Positions 1 through 4,991 of a stretch of DNA of 10,333 nt are shown here, piece after piece. Origin of the DNA: CAZDGK01 sp964505035. Lineage in GTDB: Bacteria > Patescibacteriota > Saccharimonadia > UBA4664. The notes beneath the pieces were generated by a model that saw only the letters and a program-made list of their open reading frames with translations, was not told where the DNA came from and did no database searches. The stretch covers positions 1 through 10,333 of the forward strand of contig CAZDGK010000040.1 of assembly GCA_964505035.1 (NCBI GenBank). Reading direction: 5' to 3'. Numbering within the stretch: position 1 is the first letter of the stretch; every line of letters starts with the position of its first letter. The translations under genes were made by a program, and so were the position numbers.

Positions 1-3
1 TAC

Positions 4-96
4 GGAGAGGTACCCAAGTGGCTGAAGGGGCGGGTTTGCTAAACCTGTAGGGGGGCGTAAGCTCTCGCGAGAGTTCGAATCTCTCCCTCTCCGCCA
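4..96 (+). tRNA. tRNA-Ser (anticodon GCU)
   Basis: A class II (long variable arm) tRNA of 93 nt. The acceptor stem pairs GGAGAGG (4-10) with CCTCTCC (86-92), followed by discriminator G93 and an encoded CCA (94-96). The anticodon stem is 31-35 with 43-47 and the loop TTGCTAA gives anticodon GCT at 38-40, which reads AGC and AGU. The long variable arm follows position 47. The TTCGAAT loop of the T arm is intact. Long variable arm, G discriminator and anticodon together identify serine. Its promoter lies outside the window. Confidence 0.96.
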
Positions 97-109
97 GGAA
101 TTATTGTGT

Positions 110-147
110 AAGAAGGAGACCGCGGCAATGCAGGCCTCTTTCTTTTT
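110..147 (+). terminator. Probable intrinsic terminator after tRNA-Ser(GCU)
   Basis: AAGAAGGAGACC (110-121) can pair with GGCCTCTTTCTT (133-144) with one G-T wobble and one A-C mismatch. The T-rich stretch continues to 147. It sits 13 nt after the tRNA CCA end. The stem is imperfect, so confidence is moderate. Confidence 0.6.
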
Positions 148-158
148 GTATTAATATA

Positions 159-167
159 TGGTATTAT
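159..167 (+). promoter_or_regulatory. Extended -10 promoter of the 213-650 gene
   Basis: TGG TATTAT (159-167) is an extended -10 element of the same form as those at 1741 and 7661. The hexamer 17 bp upstream (TTTCTT, 139-144) is a poor -35 and overlaps the preceding terminator. Predicted transcription starts near 174, leaving a leader of about 40 nt. Confidence 0.5.
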
Positions 168-212
168 TGGCCGGTCATCCGAGCTACACCCGACTACAGA
201 ATCGAGGGAGTG

Positions 213-650
213 ATGACGTTCGAACCGGAAGAGTCCGAGACCTACGACCCGGCAGCCGGAGAGTACTGGTACGAGCGGGAGAATCAGCACAGCAACCGGG
301 CATTCTGGATGCTGTCGATGGTCCTGCCGGCTACTGCCATGGTATTCATCTCGGTGGGACTCGAAGCCTGGGGAATTCCCTGGTTCGTGGACCTGGTGCT
401 GGTGATCGTGACCAGTGGCTTCCTGCTGACGGCCATGGCCGGCCTCATCTACGGGATCTGGCTGGCGGTCTGGTACAAGCGGCCGAACCCGGAGGTGACG
501 TGGCAGTGGAGAACCATCCCGCCACCGCCGCCGGAGCTGCCGTACGACCGGCTGCGTCGCATCTGGCGGTCGCATCCGAGCTGGCAGCCTTGGCGGCGGC
601 GCAAGTCGCTGCAGAAGGTCATGGATGATCTGCGCCGCCAGGCTGAATAG
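213..650 (+). CDS. Small membrane protein of unknown function (145 aa)
   Basis: Not recognised as a known family. The start chosen is ATG 213 (MTFEPEESE) because GAGG at 204-207 lies 5 nt upstream; the in-frame GTG at 210 would be too close to that site. Visible layout: an acidic, tyrosine-containing N-terminus (residues 1-28), a hydrophobic segment at about 31-50, a second at about 58-87 rich in L, V, I and G, then a basic C-terminal tail. The tail has a run of five prolines near residue 104 and an Arg/Trp-rich stretch (about 115-135). The positive-inside rule would put the basic tail in the cytoplasm. The gene lies alone between two tRNA-Ser genes. Role unknown; real-gene status is supported by the promoter, Shine-Dalgarno and coherent membrane-protein composition. 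Confidence 0.75.
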   Translation: MTFEPEESETYDPAAGEYWYERENQHSNRAFWMLSMVLPATAMVFISVGLEAWGIPWFVDLVLVIVTSGFLLTAMAGLIYGIWLAVWYKRPNPEVTWQWRTIPPPPPELPYDRLRRIWRSHPSWQPWRRRKSLQKVMDDLRRQAE

Positions 651-659
651 CCGGACTCT

Positions 660-689
660 GGGCCCCTTGGCTGATTTAGCCGGGGGCCC
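660..689 (+). other. Strong GC hairpin without T-tract, 3' of the 213-650 gene
   Basis: Bases 660-672 pair with 678-689 over about 12 bp, with one bulged T and one G-T wobble; the loop is GATTT. The stem begins 10 nt after the stop codon. No run of T follows (AACTCATG...), so it is not a typical intrinsic terminator. It may protect the mRNA 3' end or act as a terminator lacking a U-tract. Confidence 0.6.
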
Positions 690-709
690 AACTCATGAAT
701 AGCGTGATG

Positions 710-715
710 TACAAT
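710..715 (+). promoter_or_regulatory. Candidate -10 box for tRNA-Ser(UGA)
   Basis: TACAAT at 710-715 would place the transcription start near 722, about 13 nt before the mature tRNA 5' end at 735. No good -35 is visible 17 bp upstream, where the sequence is the foot of the 660-689 hairpin. Confidence 0.4.
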
Positions 716-734
716 TGAGCAAGCCGAGGCACCT

Positions 735-820
735 GGAGAGGTGGCCGAGTGGTTGAAGGCACCGGTCTTGAAAACCGGCGAGCTAACGCTTCGTGGGTTC
801 GAATCCCACCCTCTCCGCCA
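735..820 (+). tRNA. tRNA-Ser (anticodon UGA)
   Basis: A class II tRNA of 86 nt. Acceptor GGAGAGG (735-741) pairs with CCTCTCC (810-816), then G817 and encoded CCA 818-820. Anticodon stem CCGGT (762-766) pairs with ACCGG (774-778); the loop CTTGAAA gives anticodon TGA at 769-771, reading UCA and other UCN codons. T stem GTGGG/CCCAC is perfect. The last 30 nt are identical to the end of tRNA-Ser(CGA) at 3259-3288. Confidence 0.97.
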
Positions 821-897
821 AGGAATTATCCGCCCCGAGCACAAGCGGTGTACTTTTGGCCGGGCTTGAGCAATAATGAGGCCAACAGGGAGAGCAT

Positions 898-1509
898 ATG
901 GACCAGCAGCCAGAAGAGCCTAAGACGGACGAGCAACAGCCGGCGCCCGCGCCTGCTCAGGAAGCGGCCGAGACCGAGGCGGCGGCTCAGGCCAGTGCGG
1001 CGCCCGAGGCGATGCCCGAGGAGGCGGCCGAGGAGCCGGCTCCCGAGCCTGATGCGGTAGAGCTAAAGTGGCAGGCGTCGGAGTATGTACACCACCAGAA
1101 AGGTCCGGGCTGGTACCTGGGGCTGGCCGGAATTGTGGTGGGGCTATTGCTGATAGCGTTTATTTTCCACCTGTGGCTGAGCATGGGCGTGTTTGTGGTG
1201 ATGGGAGCAGCGATCGCGGTGTATGCCCGGCGGCCACCGCGCGTGATGTCGTATGAGCTGACCCACACTTCGCTAATCATTGAGGATAAGCACTATCCGT
1301 ACAGCAACTTCCGGTCGTTTGGGGTGATTAGCGATGAGAACTGGCACACGATCGACCTGGAGCCCAGGCAGCGGTTTATGCCGCGGCTGTCGGTGCTGTT
1401 TGGCGACGAGGATTTTGAGGCGATTGTGGGCCACTTGGCGCAGCATTTGCCGCGGGCTGACCGCAAGCCAGACTTTGTCGAGCGGCTGAGCGGATACCTG
1501 CGATTCTAG
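898..1509 (+). CDS. Acidic-tailed two-helix membrane protein, possible PH-like C-terminal domain (203 aa)
   Basis: Start ATG 898 follows GGGAG (888-892) by 5 nt. Residues 1-55 are a low-complexity, acidic tail of Glu, Ala, Pro and Gln, likely disordered. A short conserved-looking segment (about 55-72, WQASEYVHHQKGPGWY) leads into two adjacent hydrophobic helices at about 73-90 and 93-110. An Arg-rich turn (RRPPR) follows, then a soluble domain (about 116-203). That domain begins with strand-like sequence (YELTHTSLIIEDKHYPYSNF) and ends in LSGYLRF. The 'YELT...SLII...YPYSNFRSFGV' pattern resembles small membrane-anchored proteins I associate with CPR genomes and bacterial PH-like domains. This is an impression from memory. 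Role unknown. It may be read with the upstream tRNA, since no terminator separates them. Confidence 0.88.
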   Translation: MDQQPEEPKTDEQQPAPAPAQEAAETEAAAQASAAPEAMPEEAAEEPAPEPDAVELKWQASEYVHHQKGPGWYLGLAGIVVGLLLIAFIFHLWLSMGVFVVMGAAIAVYARRPPRVMSYELTHTSLIIEDKHYPYSNFRSFGVISDENWHTIDLEPRQRFMPRLSVLFGDEDFEAIVGHLAQHLPRADRKPDFVERLSGYLRF

Positions 1510-1521
1510 AGCAGATGACGG

Positions 1522-1559
1522 ATCTAAAAAGCCACCTAGTGATAGGTGGCTTTTTAGAT
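1522..1559. terminator. Bidirectional intrinsic terminator
   Basis: A perfect 17-bp stem pairs 1522-1538 with 1543-1559 around the loop GTGA. It has a GC core (GCCACC/GGTGGC) flanked by A-runs on the left and T-runs on the right, so it can terminate both strands. It separates the plus-strand gene ending at 1509 from the minus-strand tRNA-Arg ending at 1572. Confidence 0.92.
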
Positions 1560-1571
1560 AAGGATAATGGC

Positions 1572-1648
1572 TGGTGCGCTTGGCAGGACTCGAACCTGCG
1601 ACCCTCAGCACCGCAAGCTGATGCTCTAATCCACTGAGCTACAAGCGC
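1572..1648 (-). tRNA. tRNA-Arg (anticodon GCG)
   Basis: On the minus strand, acceptor GCGCTTG (1648-1642) pairs with CAAGCGC (1582-1576), followed by discriminator A and encoded CCA (1574-1572); total 77 nt. D arm GCTC/GAGC, anticodon stem TCAGC/GCTGA, T stem GCAGG/CCTGC with loop TTCGAGT are all intact. The anticodon loop is TTGCGGT, giving anticodon GCG for arginine codons CGC and CGU. An A in the D loop after GG (A20 position) and C35 fit arginine identity. Bacteria normally use an ACG anticodon here, deaminated to inosine by TadA, so G34 is unusual. Confidence 0.93.
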
Positions 1649-1661
1649 ATAGGACGTAGGA

Positions 1662-1670
1662 ACTATAGCA
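1662..1670 (-). promoter_or_regulatory. Extended -10 promoter for tRNA-Arg(GCG)
   Basis: The minus strand reads TGC TATAGT (1670-1662), a strong extended -10. Transcription would start about 7 nt before the tRNA at 1648. The -35 at 17 bp (TTCCCT, 1690-1685) matches TTGACA at only 3 of 6. Confidence 0.65.
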
Positions 1671-1720
1671 CGTTTGAGGTATTCAGGGAAGAGCTGGGTG
1701 GAGAGTGCCAGGGAGAGTGA

Positions 1721-1749
1721 TTGATATTTTGGCTTTTTTGTGGTATTGT
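1721..1749 (+). promoter_or_regulatory. Promoter of membrane paralog A
   Basis: -35 TTGATA (1721-1726), 17-bp spacer, -10 TATTGT (1744-1749) with the TGG extension at 1741-1743. The predicted start near 1756 gives a leader of about 45 nt. The same layout, and much of the spacer sequence, recurs at 2426-2454. Confidence 0.85.
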
Positions 1750-1800
1750 GGGCGAACCAGCATTCATTCGCACCACCAACTCAAAGAAAGTGAGGAGTGC

Positions 1801-2355
1801 ATGTCTGGAGTAACGAATCTGCCTCGACCGACTCAGAGCCAGCGCACCTGGGCCAAGTGGCTCATGCGATCCTACATGTGGCTGGGGCTGATCGGCACGA
1901 TCGGTGGGGTCGTGGGTAACGGACAGGTGGAGAGCCACAACGGCAACCCATGGCTGTGGGTGGCGCCGTTCCTGGTGCTCATCCTGATCGCAGTCGCGTG
2001 CTTCATCGCTTCTCGGCGCCTTCGGTTCCGGATTGAAGGGATGGACGAGCGAGTCGGCGCGGATCTGAAGCGCCGATTCTACGAACGGCTGCTGGAGCAG
2101 CCGGGCGTGAGCGTCATGCGGTTCCCACTGCCTCAGGTGTTCGGCGAGTTCGTCGTCTACCGAGTGCAAACCGAAGGCGACGCTCAGTTCATGACGGTGA
2201 CGACCGACGAAGGCCGCCTGACCGTTCACACTACGGGCACTGCGTCGGCCGAGCTGGCCGAGCAGGTGGCCGGGGAGGTGCTGAGGGACGAGAAGCCGCC
2301 CTATGGCTTTACCGTCGTGCAACACCTGCCCGAACCGAGCCAGGTCGCGGCCTGA
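1801..2355 (+). CDS. Two-helix membrane protein, paralog A (184 aa)
   Basis: Family not recognised. ATG 1801 is preferred over longer readings because GAGGAG (1792-1797) precedes it and the promoter at 1721-1749 lies inside any longer reading; the next gene has the same start context. Residues 22-38 are hydrophobic, about 50-70 form a clear membrane helix, and SRRLRFR (71-77) is a basic stop-transfer stretch. A soluble domain of about 105 residues follows. It shares with paralog B the spaced motifs EQPGV (99-103), a D-x-GRL element (136-140; DGRL in B) and KPPY (165-168), so the soluble part is the conserved unit. Position of the basic stretch suggests this domain is cytoplasmic. Function unknown; a paired role with paralog B, such as hetero-oligomers, is only a guess. 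Confidence 0.88.
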   Translation: MSGVTNLPRPTQSQRTWAKWLMRSYMWLGLIGTIGGVVGNGQVESHNGNPWLWVAPFLVLILIAVACFIASRRLRFRIEGMDERVGADLKRRFYERLLEQPGVSVMRFPLPQVFGEFVVYRVQTEGDAQFMTVTTDEGRLTVHTTGTASAELAEQVAGEVLRDEKPPYGFTVVQHLPEPSQVAA

Positions 2356-2365
2356 AGTAACTCAG

Positions 2366-2402
2366 AGCCACGGACTCCGCATTGGAGCCCGTGGCTACTT
2401 TT
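2366..2402 (+). terminator. Intrinsic terminator of paralog A
   Basis: AGCCACGG (2366-2373) pairs with CCGTGGCT (2389-2396), and inner CTCC (2375-2378) with GGAG (2384-2387) across an A-C mismatch. The loop is GCATT and the tail ACTTTT. Near-copy of the terminator at 3102-3140. Confidence 0.85.
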
Positions 2403-2425
2403 ATGCAACAGTGACCTTGGTAATA

Positions 2426-2454
2426 TTGATATTTGGCATGTTTTGTGGTAGAGT
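2426..2454 (+). promoter_or_regulatory. Promoter of membrane paralog B
   Basis: -35 TTGATA (2426-2431), 17-bp spacer, -10 TAGAGT (2449-2454) preceded by TGG (2446-2448). The -35 and spacer length equal those of the paralog A promoter, and ACCAGCAT follows both within about 15 nt of the -10. Confidence 0.8.
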
Positions 2455-2503
2455 GTGTTGGACCAGCATCATCCAAACTACCCAATCAGAAAGTGAGGAG
2501 TGC

Positions 2504-3094
2504 ATGTCTGGCGAAGAGAATGACGCCGCACAGGAGGTCACCGAGACGCCGGTGCAGCCGAAGAATCCATTCGAGCCGCCGTCGAAGGCCATGCGCACCA
2601 GGGCGACCTGGTATACGTGGATCTTCCGGGTTTGTGCCTGGGGCGCCCTGGCGGTGTTCACCGTTGGGTCGATCATGAAGGGTAACAATCTCGGAAGTCC
2701 GCAGCCATGGTACATCGCCGCAGGGGCCGCGATCGTAGCCGCCATCGTGTTCTATGTTCTGGCGCAGGGGCTGACTGGCCGGATCGGCCTGAAGGACCGC
2801 GTCAACGGCATGAACTACGAGCTGCGGTTCCGTCGCTTCATGCGCGAGCAGCCTGGGGTGACCGAGGTGGCTCTGCCCATGGGCTTCAGCGTCGAGGATT
2901 TCTACATGGTTGACGGCCTGTTCCAGTGGGTGCGGGTTGAAAGCCGTGACGGCAGGCTGGTGGCGTACTGCGTCGGTGACAAGGCGGCCGATCTGGCTCG
3001 CCTGGCTGGCCGACAGGCCATGACTGACGCGAAGCCGCCCTATAGCTTCGCCGTCTGGGTGTTCCCCATCCAGCCGCGGACGACGTCCGACTGA
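2504..3094 (+). CDS. Two-helix membrane protein, paralog B (196 aa)
   Basis: ATG 2504 is chosen because the 24 nt at 2488-2511, holding the GAGGAG site and MSG codons, are identical to 1785-1808 in front of paralog A. An in-frame reading from further upstream would run through the promoter. The N-terminal tail (1-35) is acidic and proline-containing and unlike paralog A. Hydrophobic segments lie at about 38-57 and 68-90. The C-terminal domain matches paralog A at EQPGV (115-119), DGRL (149-152) and KPPY (177-180) with the same order and similar spacing. Identity elsewhere is low, so the duplication of the protein is old or fast-evolving. Family and function unknown. Confidence 0.88.
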   Translation: MSGEENDAAQEVTETPVQPKNPFEPPSKAMRTRATWYTWIFRVCAWGALAVFTVGSIMKGNNLGSPQPWYIAAGAAIVAAIVFYVLAQGLTGRIGLKDRVNGMNYELRFRRFMREQPGVTEVALPMGFSVEDFYMVDGLFQWVRVESRDGRLVAYCVGDKAADLARLAGRQAMTDAKPPYSFAVWVFPIQPRTTSD

Positions 3095-3101
3095 AGCGCC
3101 C

Positions 3102-3140
3102 GGCCACGGACTCCACATTGGAGCTCGTGGCCGTTTCTTA
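3102..3140 (+). terminator. Intrinsic terminator of paralog B
   Basis: GGCCACG (3102-3108) pairs with CGTGGCC (3126-3132), then a G-T wobble, an A-C mismatch and CTCC/GGAG, with loop ACATT. The tail is GTTTCTTATTT. The ACTCC-NCATT-GGAGC core equals that at 2374-2388. Confidence 0.83.
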
Positions 3141-3197
3141 TTTGGCTTCAATGTGGCCTGAGATTGTGATAACCTAGGATACGTTTCCGGCATGTAT

Positions 3198-3291
<94 letters not shown>

Positions 3292-3296
3292 GATTT

Positions 3297-3322
3297 GCAA
3301 CCAATGATGGTTGCTTTTTTAT
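3297..3322 (+). terminator. Intrinsic terminator of tRNA-Ser(CGA)
   Basis: A perfect 7-bp stem GCAACCA (3297-3303) with TGGTTGC (3308-3314), loop ATGA, then six T (3315-3320). It begins 8 nt after the CCA end. Confidence 0.88.
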
Positions 3323-3339
3323 TGCGATGATGCTATGAT
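3311..3339 (+). promoter_or_regulatory. Promoter of the 3396-3851 gene, overlapping the terminator
   Basis: -35 TTGCTT (3311-3316), 17-bp spacer, -10 TATGAT (3334-3339) with the TGC extension at 3331-3333. The -35 is built from the right arm and T-tract of the preceding terminator. Predicted start near 3346. Confidence 0.72.
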
Positions 3340-3358
3340 ATCGCTCAACTGACAACCA

Positions 3359-3374
3359 GGGCGCGTCTGCGCCC
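3359..3374 (+). other. 5' leader hairpin ahead of the 3396-3851 gene
   Basis: GGGCGC (3359-3364) pairs with GCGCCC (3369-3374) around GTCT. It lies between the predicted transcription start and the AAGGAG site at 3386-3391, 11 nt upstream of that site. It might protect the mRNA 5' end; a regulatory role is not shown. Confidence 0.5.
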
Positions 3375-3395
3375 GCTCTCCCCTGAAGGAGTGTC

Positions 3396-3851
3396 ATGAG
3401 TACCACAGATTCGATCGCCGACCTGGTGGCGGCTGGCAAGCTGCCGTCGCGGGACGATGTGAAGTACAGCTCGCTCTCGGCTCTGCTGAGCATGGGACGA
3501 ACCGTCTTCTACAGCGGCCTGATGGTCGAGCTCAACGACGGCACGCTGCTGCGCTCGGTCACCCTGGCCGACCTGCGCCAGAACCTGGCCAGCGAACGGC
3601 TCATCGTGGCCGTGCGTCCGGCGGCACTGGTGTCGGCCGACAGTCAGCTGCTGCTGACTGACAGGCAGGCGCGGGTGCACGTGGAAGCCATCGACGAGTC
3701 CGGCGATGCCGTGACCTACACCATGGACAACCCGCATGAGCGGCTGTCGGTGGGCCTCGAGGCCGTCACGAACAGCACCTGGCCGGCGGAGGACGCGAAG
3801 TCCGGGCCGGAGACGGTGTGGCTGGTGGAGGTCGGCACGGTGACGCGCTGA
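3396..3851 (+). CDS. Soluble protein of unknown function (151 aa)
   Basis: Start ATG 3396 follows AAGGAG (3386-3391) at 4 nt spacing. The product MSTTDSIADLVAAGKLPSRD... has no signal peptide or membrane helix and looks like a small alpha/beta cytoplasmic protein. Residues 1-30 appear helical; several strand-like stretches follow (VFYSGLMVEL, LIVAVRPAALV, VHVEAIDE, TVWLVEVGTV). It is mildly acidic in the second half. I recognise no family or catalytic motif. It has its own promoter and a strong terminator, so it is a single-gene unit between tRNA-Ser(CGA) and the convergent valS operon. Its codons favour G/C in third position more than valS or tsaD do, by eye. Confidence 0.85.
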   Translation: MSTTDSIADLVAAGKLPSRDDVKYSSLSALLSMGRTVFYSGLMVELNDGTLLRSVTLADLRQNLASERLIVAVRPAALVSADSQLLLTDRQARVHVEAIDESGDAVTYTMDNPHERLSVGLEAVTNSTWPAEDAKSGPETVWLVEVGTVTR

Positions 3852-3885
3852 TCCTCCGGCCGCTTGCCGGATCGAACAAGCAACG

Positions 3886-3916
3886 CCCCCGGTGCTACGG
3901 CACCGGGGGATATTTT
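3886..3916 (+). terminator. Intrinsic terminator of the 3396-3851 gene
   Basis: A perfect 10-bp stem CCCCCGGTGC (3886-3895) with GCACCGGGGG (3900-3909), tetraloop TACG, then ATATTTT. A second smaller stem, GATCC-CCGGC with GCCGGATC, overlaps the stop codon just upstream (about 3850-3872). Confidence 0.92.
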
Positions 3917-3926
3917 GTGGAAAGAG

Positions 3927-3946
3927 TTATGAACAATTGTTGATAA
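3927..3946. repeat. Imperfect 20-bp palindrome with two DnaA-box-like arms
   Basis: The sequence reads TTATGAACA, then AT, then TGTTGATAA. The two arms are inverted copies of TTATSAACA, each one base from the DnaA-box consensus TTATNCACA. Only the two G bases (3931, 3942) break the symmetry. No dnaA, dnaN or other replication gene is in the window. Confidence 0.5.
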
Positions 3947-4058
3947 ACAAACGCGGTTTTGAGCCGGCCAACAGATTGACAAAATGCTTCGGAGTTTGTG
4001 TGGGTTTCATAATGCACCATTAATTGGTATCGATTGATGCTCGTGAAGCAATTGGGTT

Positions 4059-4109
4059 GGCGGTTGAGCTGCCTCGAAATGTGCCGAGCGGATGGGCGTT
4101 TGAGCTGCC
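4059..4109. repeat. Short direct repeat, 15 bp twice with one mismatch
   Basis: GGCGGTTGAGCTGCC (4059-4073) and GGCGTTTGAGCTGCC (4095-4109) start 36 bp apart. Between them CTCG and CGAG could pair, so the unit may fold as RNA. Only two copies, hence neither a CRISPR nor a tandem array. Confidence 0.6.
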
Positions 4110-4121
4110 GCCGAATTTTTT

Positions 4122-4955
4122 TTACGGCGTGCCCGCTTGAAGCTGCTCAAGCAACTGCGTCTGGCGAGCGGCGGCGGCATTGTCCCCCAACCCGCGAAGG
4201 CTGGCGATGAGGCCCCGGCGAGCTTCTAGGTTGGCTGGGTTGTCGTCGAGGACTGTCTGGAAGTAGCCACGTGCATCGACATAGGACTTTTGGCTATGCT
4301 GAGCCAAAGTTATCTGCCCGAGGATCAAGTCTCGGATGTTTGAGTCGGCCAGTTTCACGAGAACTTCCTGTGAGACCTGTAGAAGCCCTGTGGCGTATAG
4401 CTCGACGCCGAGGCCTAGTTGACTGGTGGAGGTGCGTTGAATGCGCTGGAGGACTTCTGGTGAGCTGACATGGCTAATGAGTAGGCTGAGGTCTTGTCCG
4501 CGACCGGCGGCGTTGAAGGCGAGGGCGGCAAGGACCTGGTCGGCGGGGTCTGTCGACTGACTGAGCAGCTGACCGGCGCTAGCGGCGGCGCTGGTGGTTT
4601 GACCCAGATCCAGCTGGGCGCGAAGCCGGAGCCGGGTAGCCTCAGTCCCCTGCCCTGCCGCGTCGAGGGTGCGCAAGGCGCTGGCGGTCTGGCCAGCGGC
4701 TAATTTGAGCCGGGCATGCTCGGTGGCAGCGGTCTGATTGTGGGGGTCGAGGGCGCGAGCCAGCATAAAGTCCAGCTCGGCTGCGTGCCCTTGCGCCTGG
4801 CGGCCGTCCTGGACGAGCCGGGCGGCGGTGCGCTGATTGGCCAGCCTGAGAGATGGCCATGAGGCCGTGAAGAGAAAGGCCGCGGCGAGCAGAGAGATGC
4901 CGGTAATGAGCCACGGAGCGGCGTGGTTGATGGCGATTGGTGGTTGCTCACCCAT
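4122..4955 (-). CDS. Membrane-anchored TPR-like helical-repeat protein (277 aa)
   Basis: Start ATG 4955 (MGEQPPIAIN) is preferred; GTG 4973 would add six residues, and neither has a visible Shine-Dalgarno. One transmembrane helix lies at about residues 14-33 (WLITGISLLAAAFLF). After it, the protein is almost wholly helical and Ala, Leu and Gln rich, in repeat units of about 34 residues. The clearest TPR unit is near the C-terminus (about 230-275), containing ARGYFQTVLDDNPANLEARR then LIASLRGLGD. It starts 36 bp after the valS stop with no terminator between, so it is probably co-transcribed with valS. TPR proteins act as scaffolds for protein complexes; the partner is unknown. Nothing links it to aminoacylation beyond position. 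Confidence 0.85.
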   Translation of the reverse strand: MGEQPPIAINHAAPWLITGISLLAAAFLFTASWPSLRLANQRTAARLVQDGRQAQGHAAELDFMLARALDPHNQTAATEHARLKLAAGQTASALRTLDAAGQGTEATRLRLRAQLDLGQTTSAAASAGQLLSQSTDPADQVLAALAFNAAGRGQDLSLLISHVSSPEVLQRIQRTSTSQLGLGVELYATGLLQVSQEVLVKLADSNIRDLILGQITLAQHSQKSYVDARGYFQTVLDDNPANLEARRGLIASLRGLGDNAAAARQTQLLEQLQAGTP

Positions 4956-4991
4956 TAGTACGAATAGTAGCACGTGGGTGGGGCTACTGGC

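Larger units (their letters stand above)
3917..4121. other. AT-rich spacer between convergent genes, no ORF seen
   Basis: About 205 bases between the 3' ends of two converging genes, clearly more AT-rich than the flanks on its left half. No open frame with a ribosome site is seen. It contains an imperfect 20-bp palindrome (3927-3946), a perfect TTGACA (3976-3981) without a well-spaced -10, and a 15-bp direct repeat (4059-4073 and 4095-4109). A run of eight T (4116-4123) overlaps the stop codon of the minus-strand gene. Confidence 0.6.

Noticed and set aside
158..628. Alternative plus-strand frame of 156 codons over the 213-650 gene
   Set aside because: Starts inside the promoter, has no ribosome site, and its product is a Gly/Arg/Ala-rich shadow without coherent helices.
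2486..3193. Minus-strand 235-codon open frame opposite paralog B
   Set aside because: Paralog B has a promoter, a Shine-Dalgarno, a terminator and shared motifs with paralog A; the antisense frame has low-complexity His/Arg/Pro composition.
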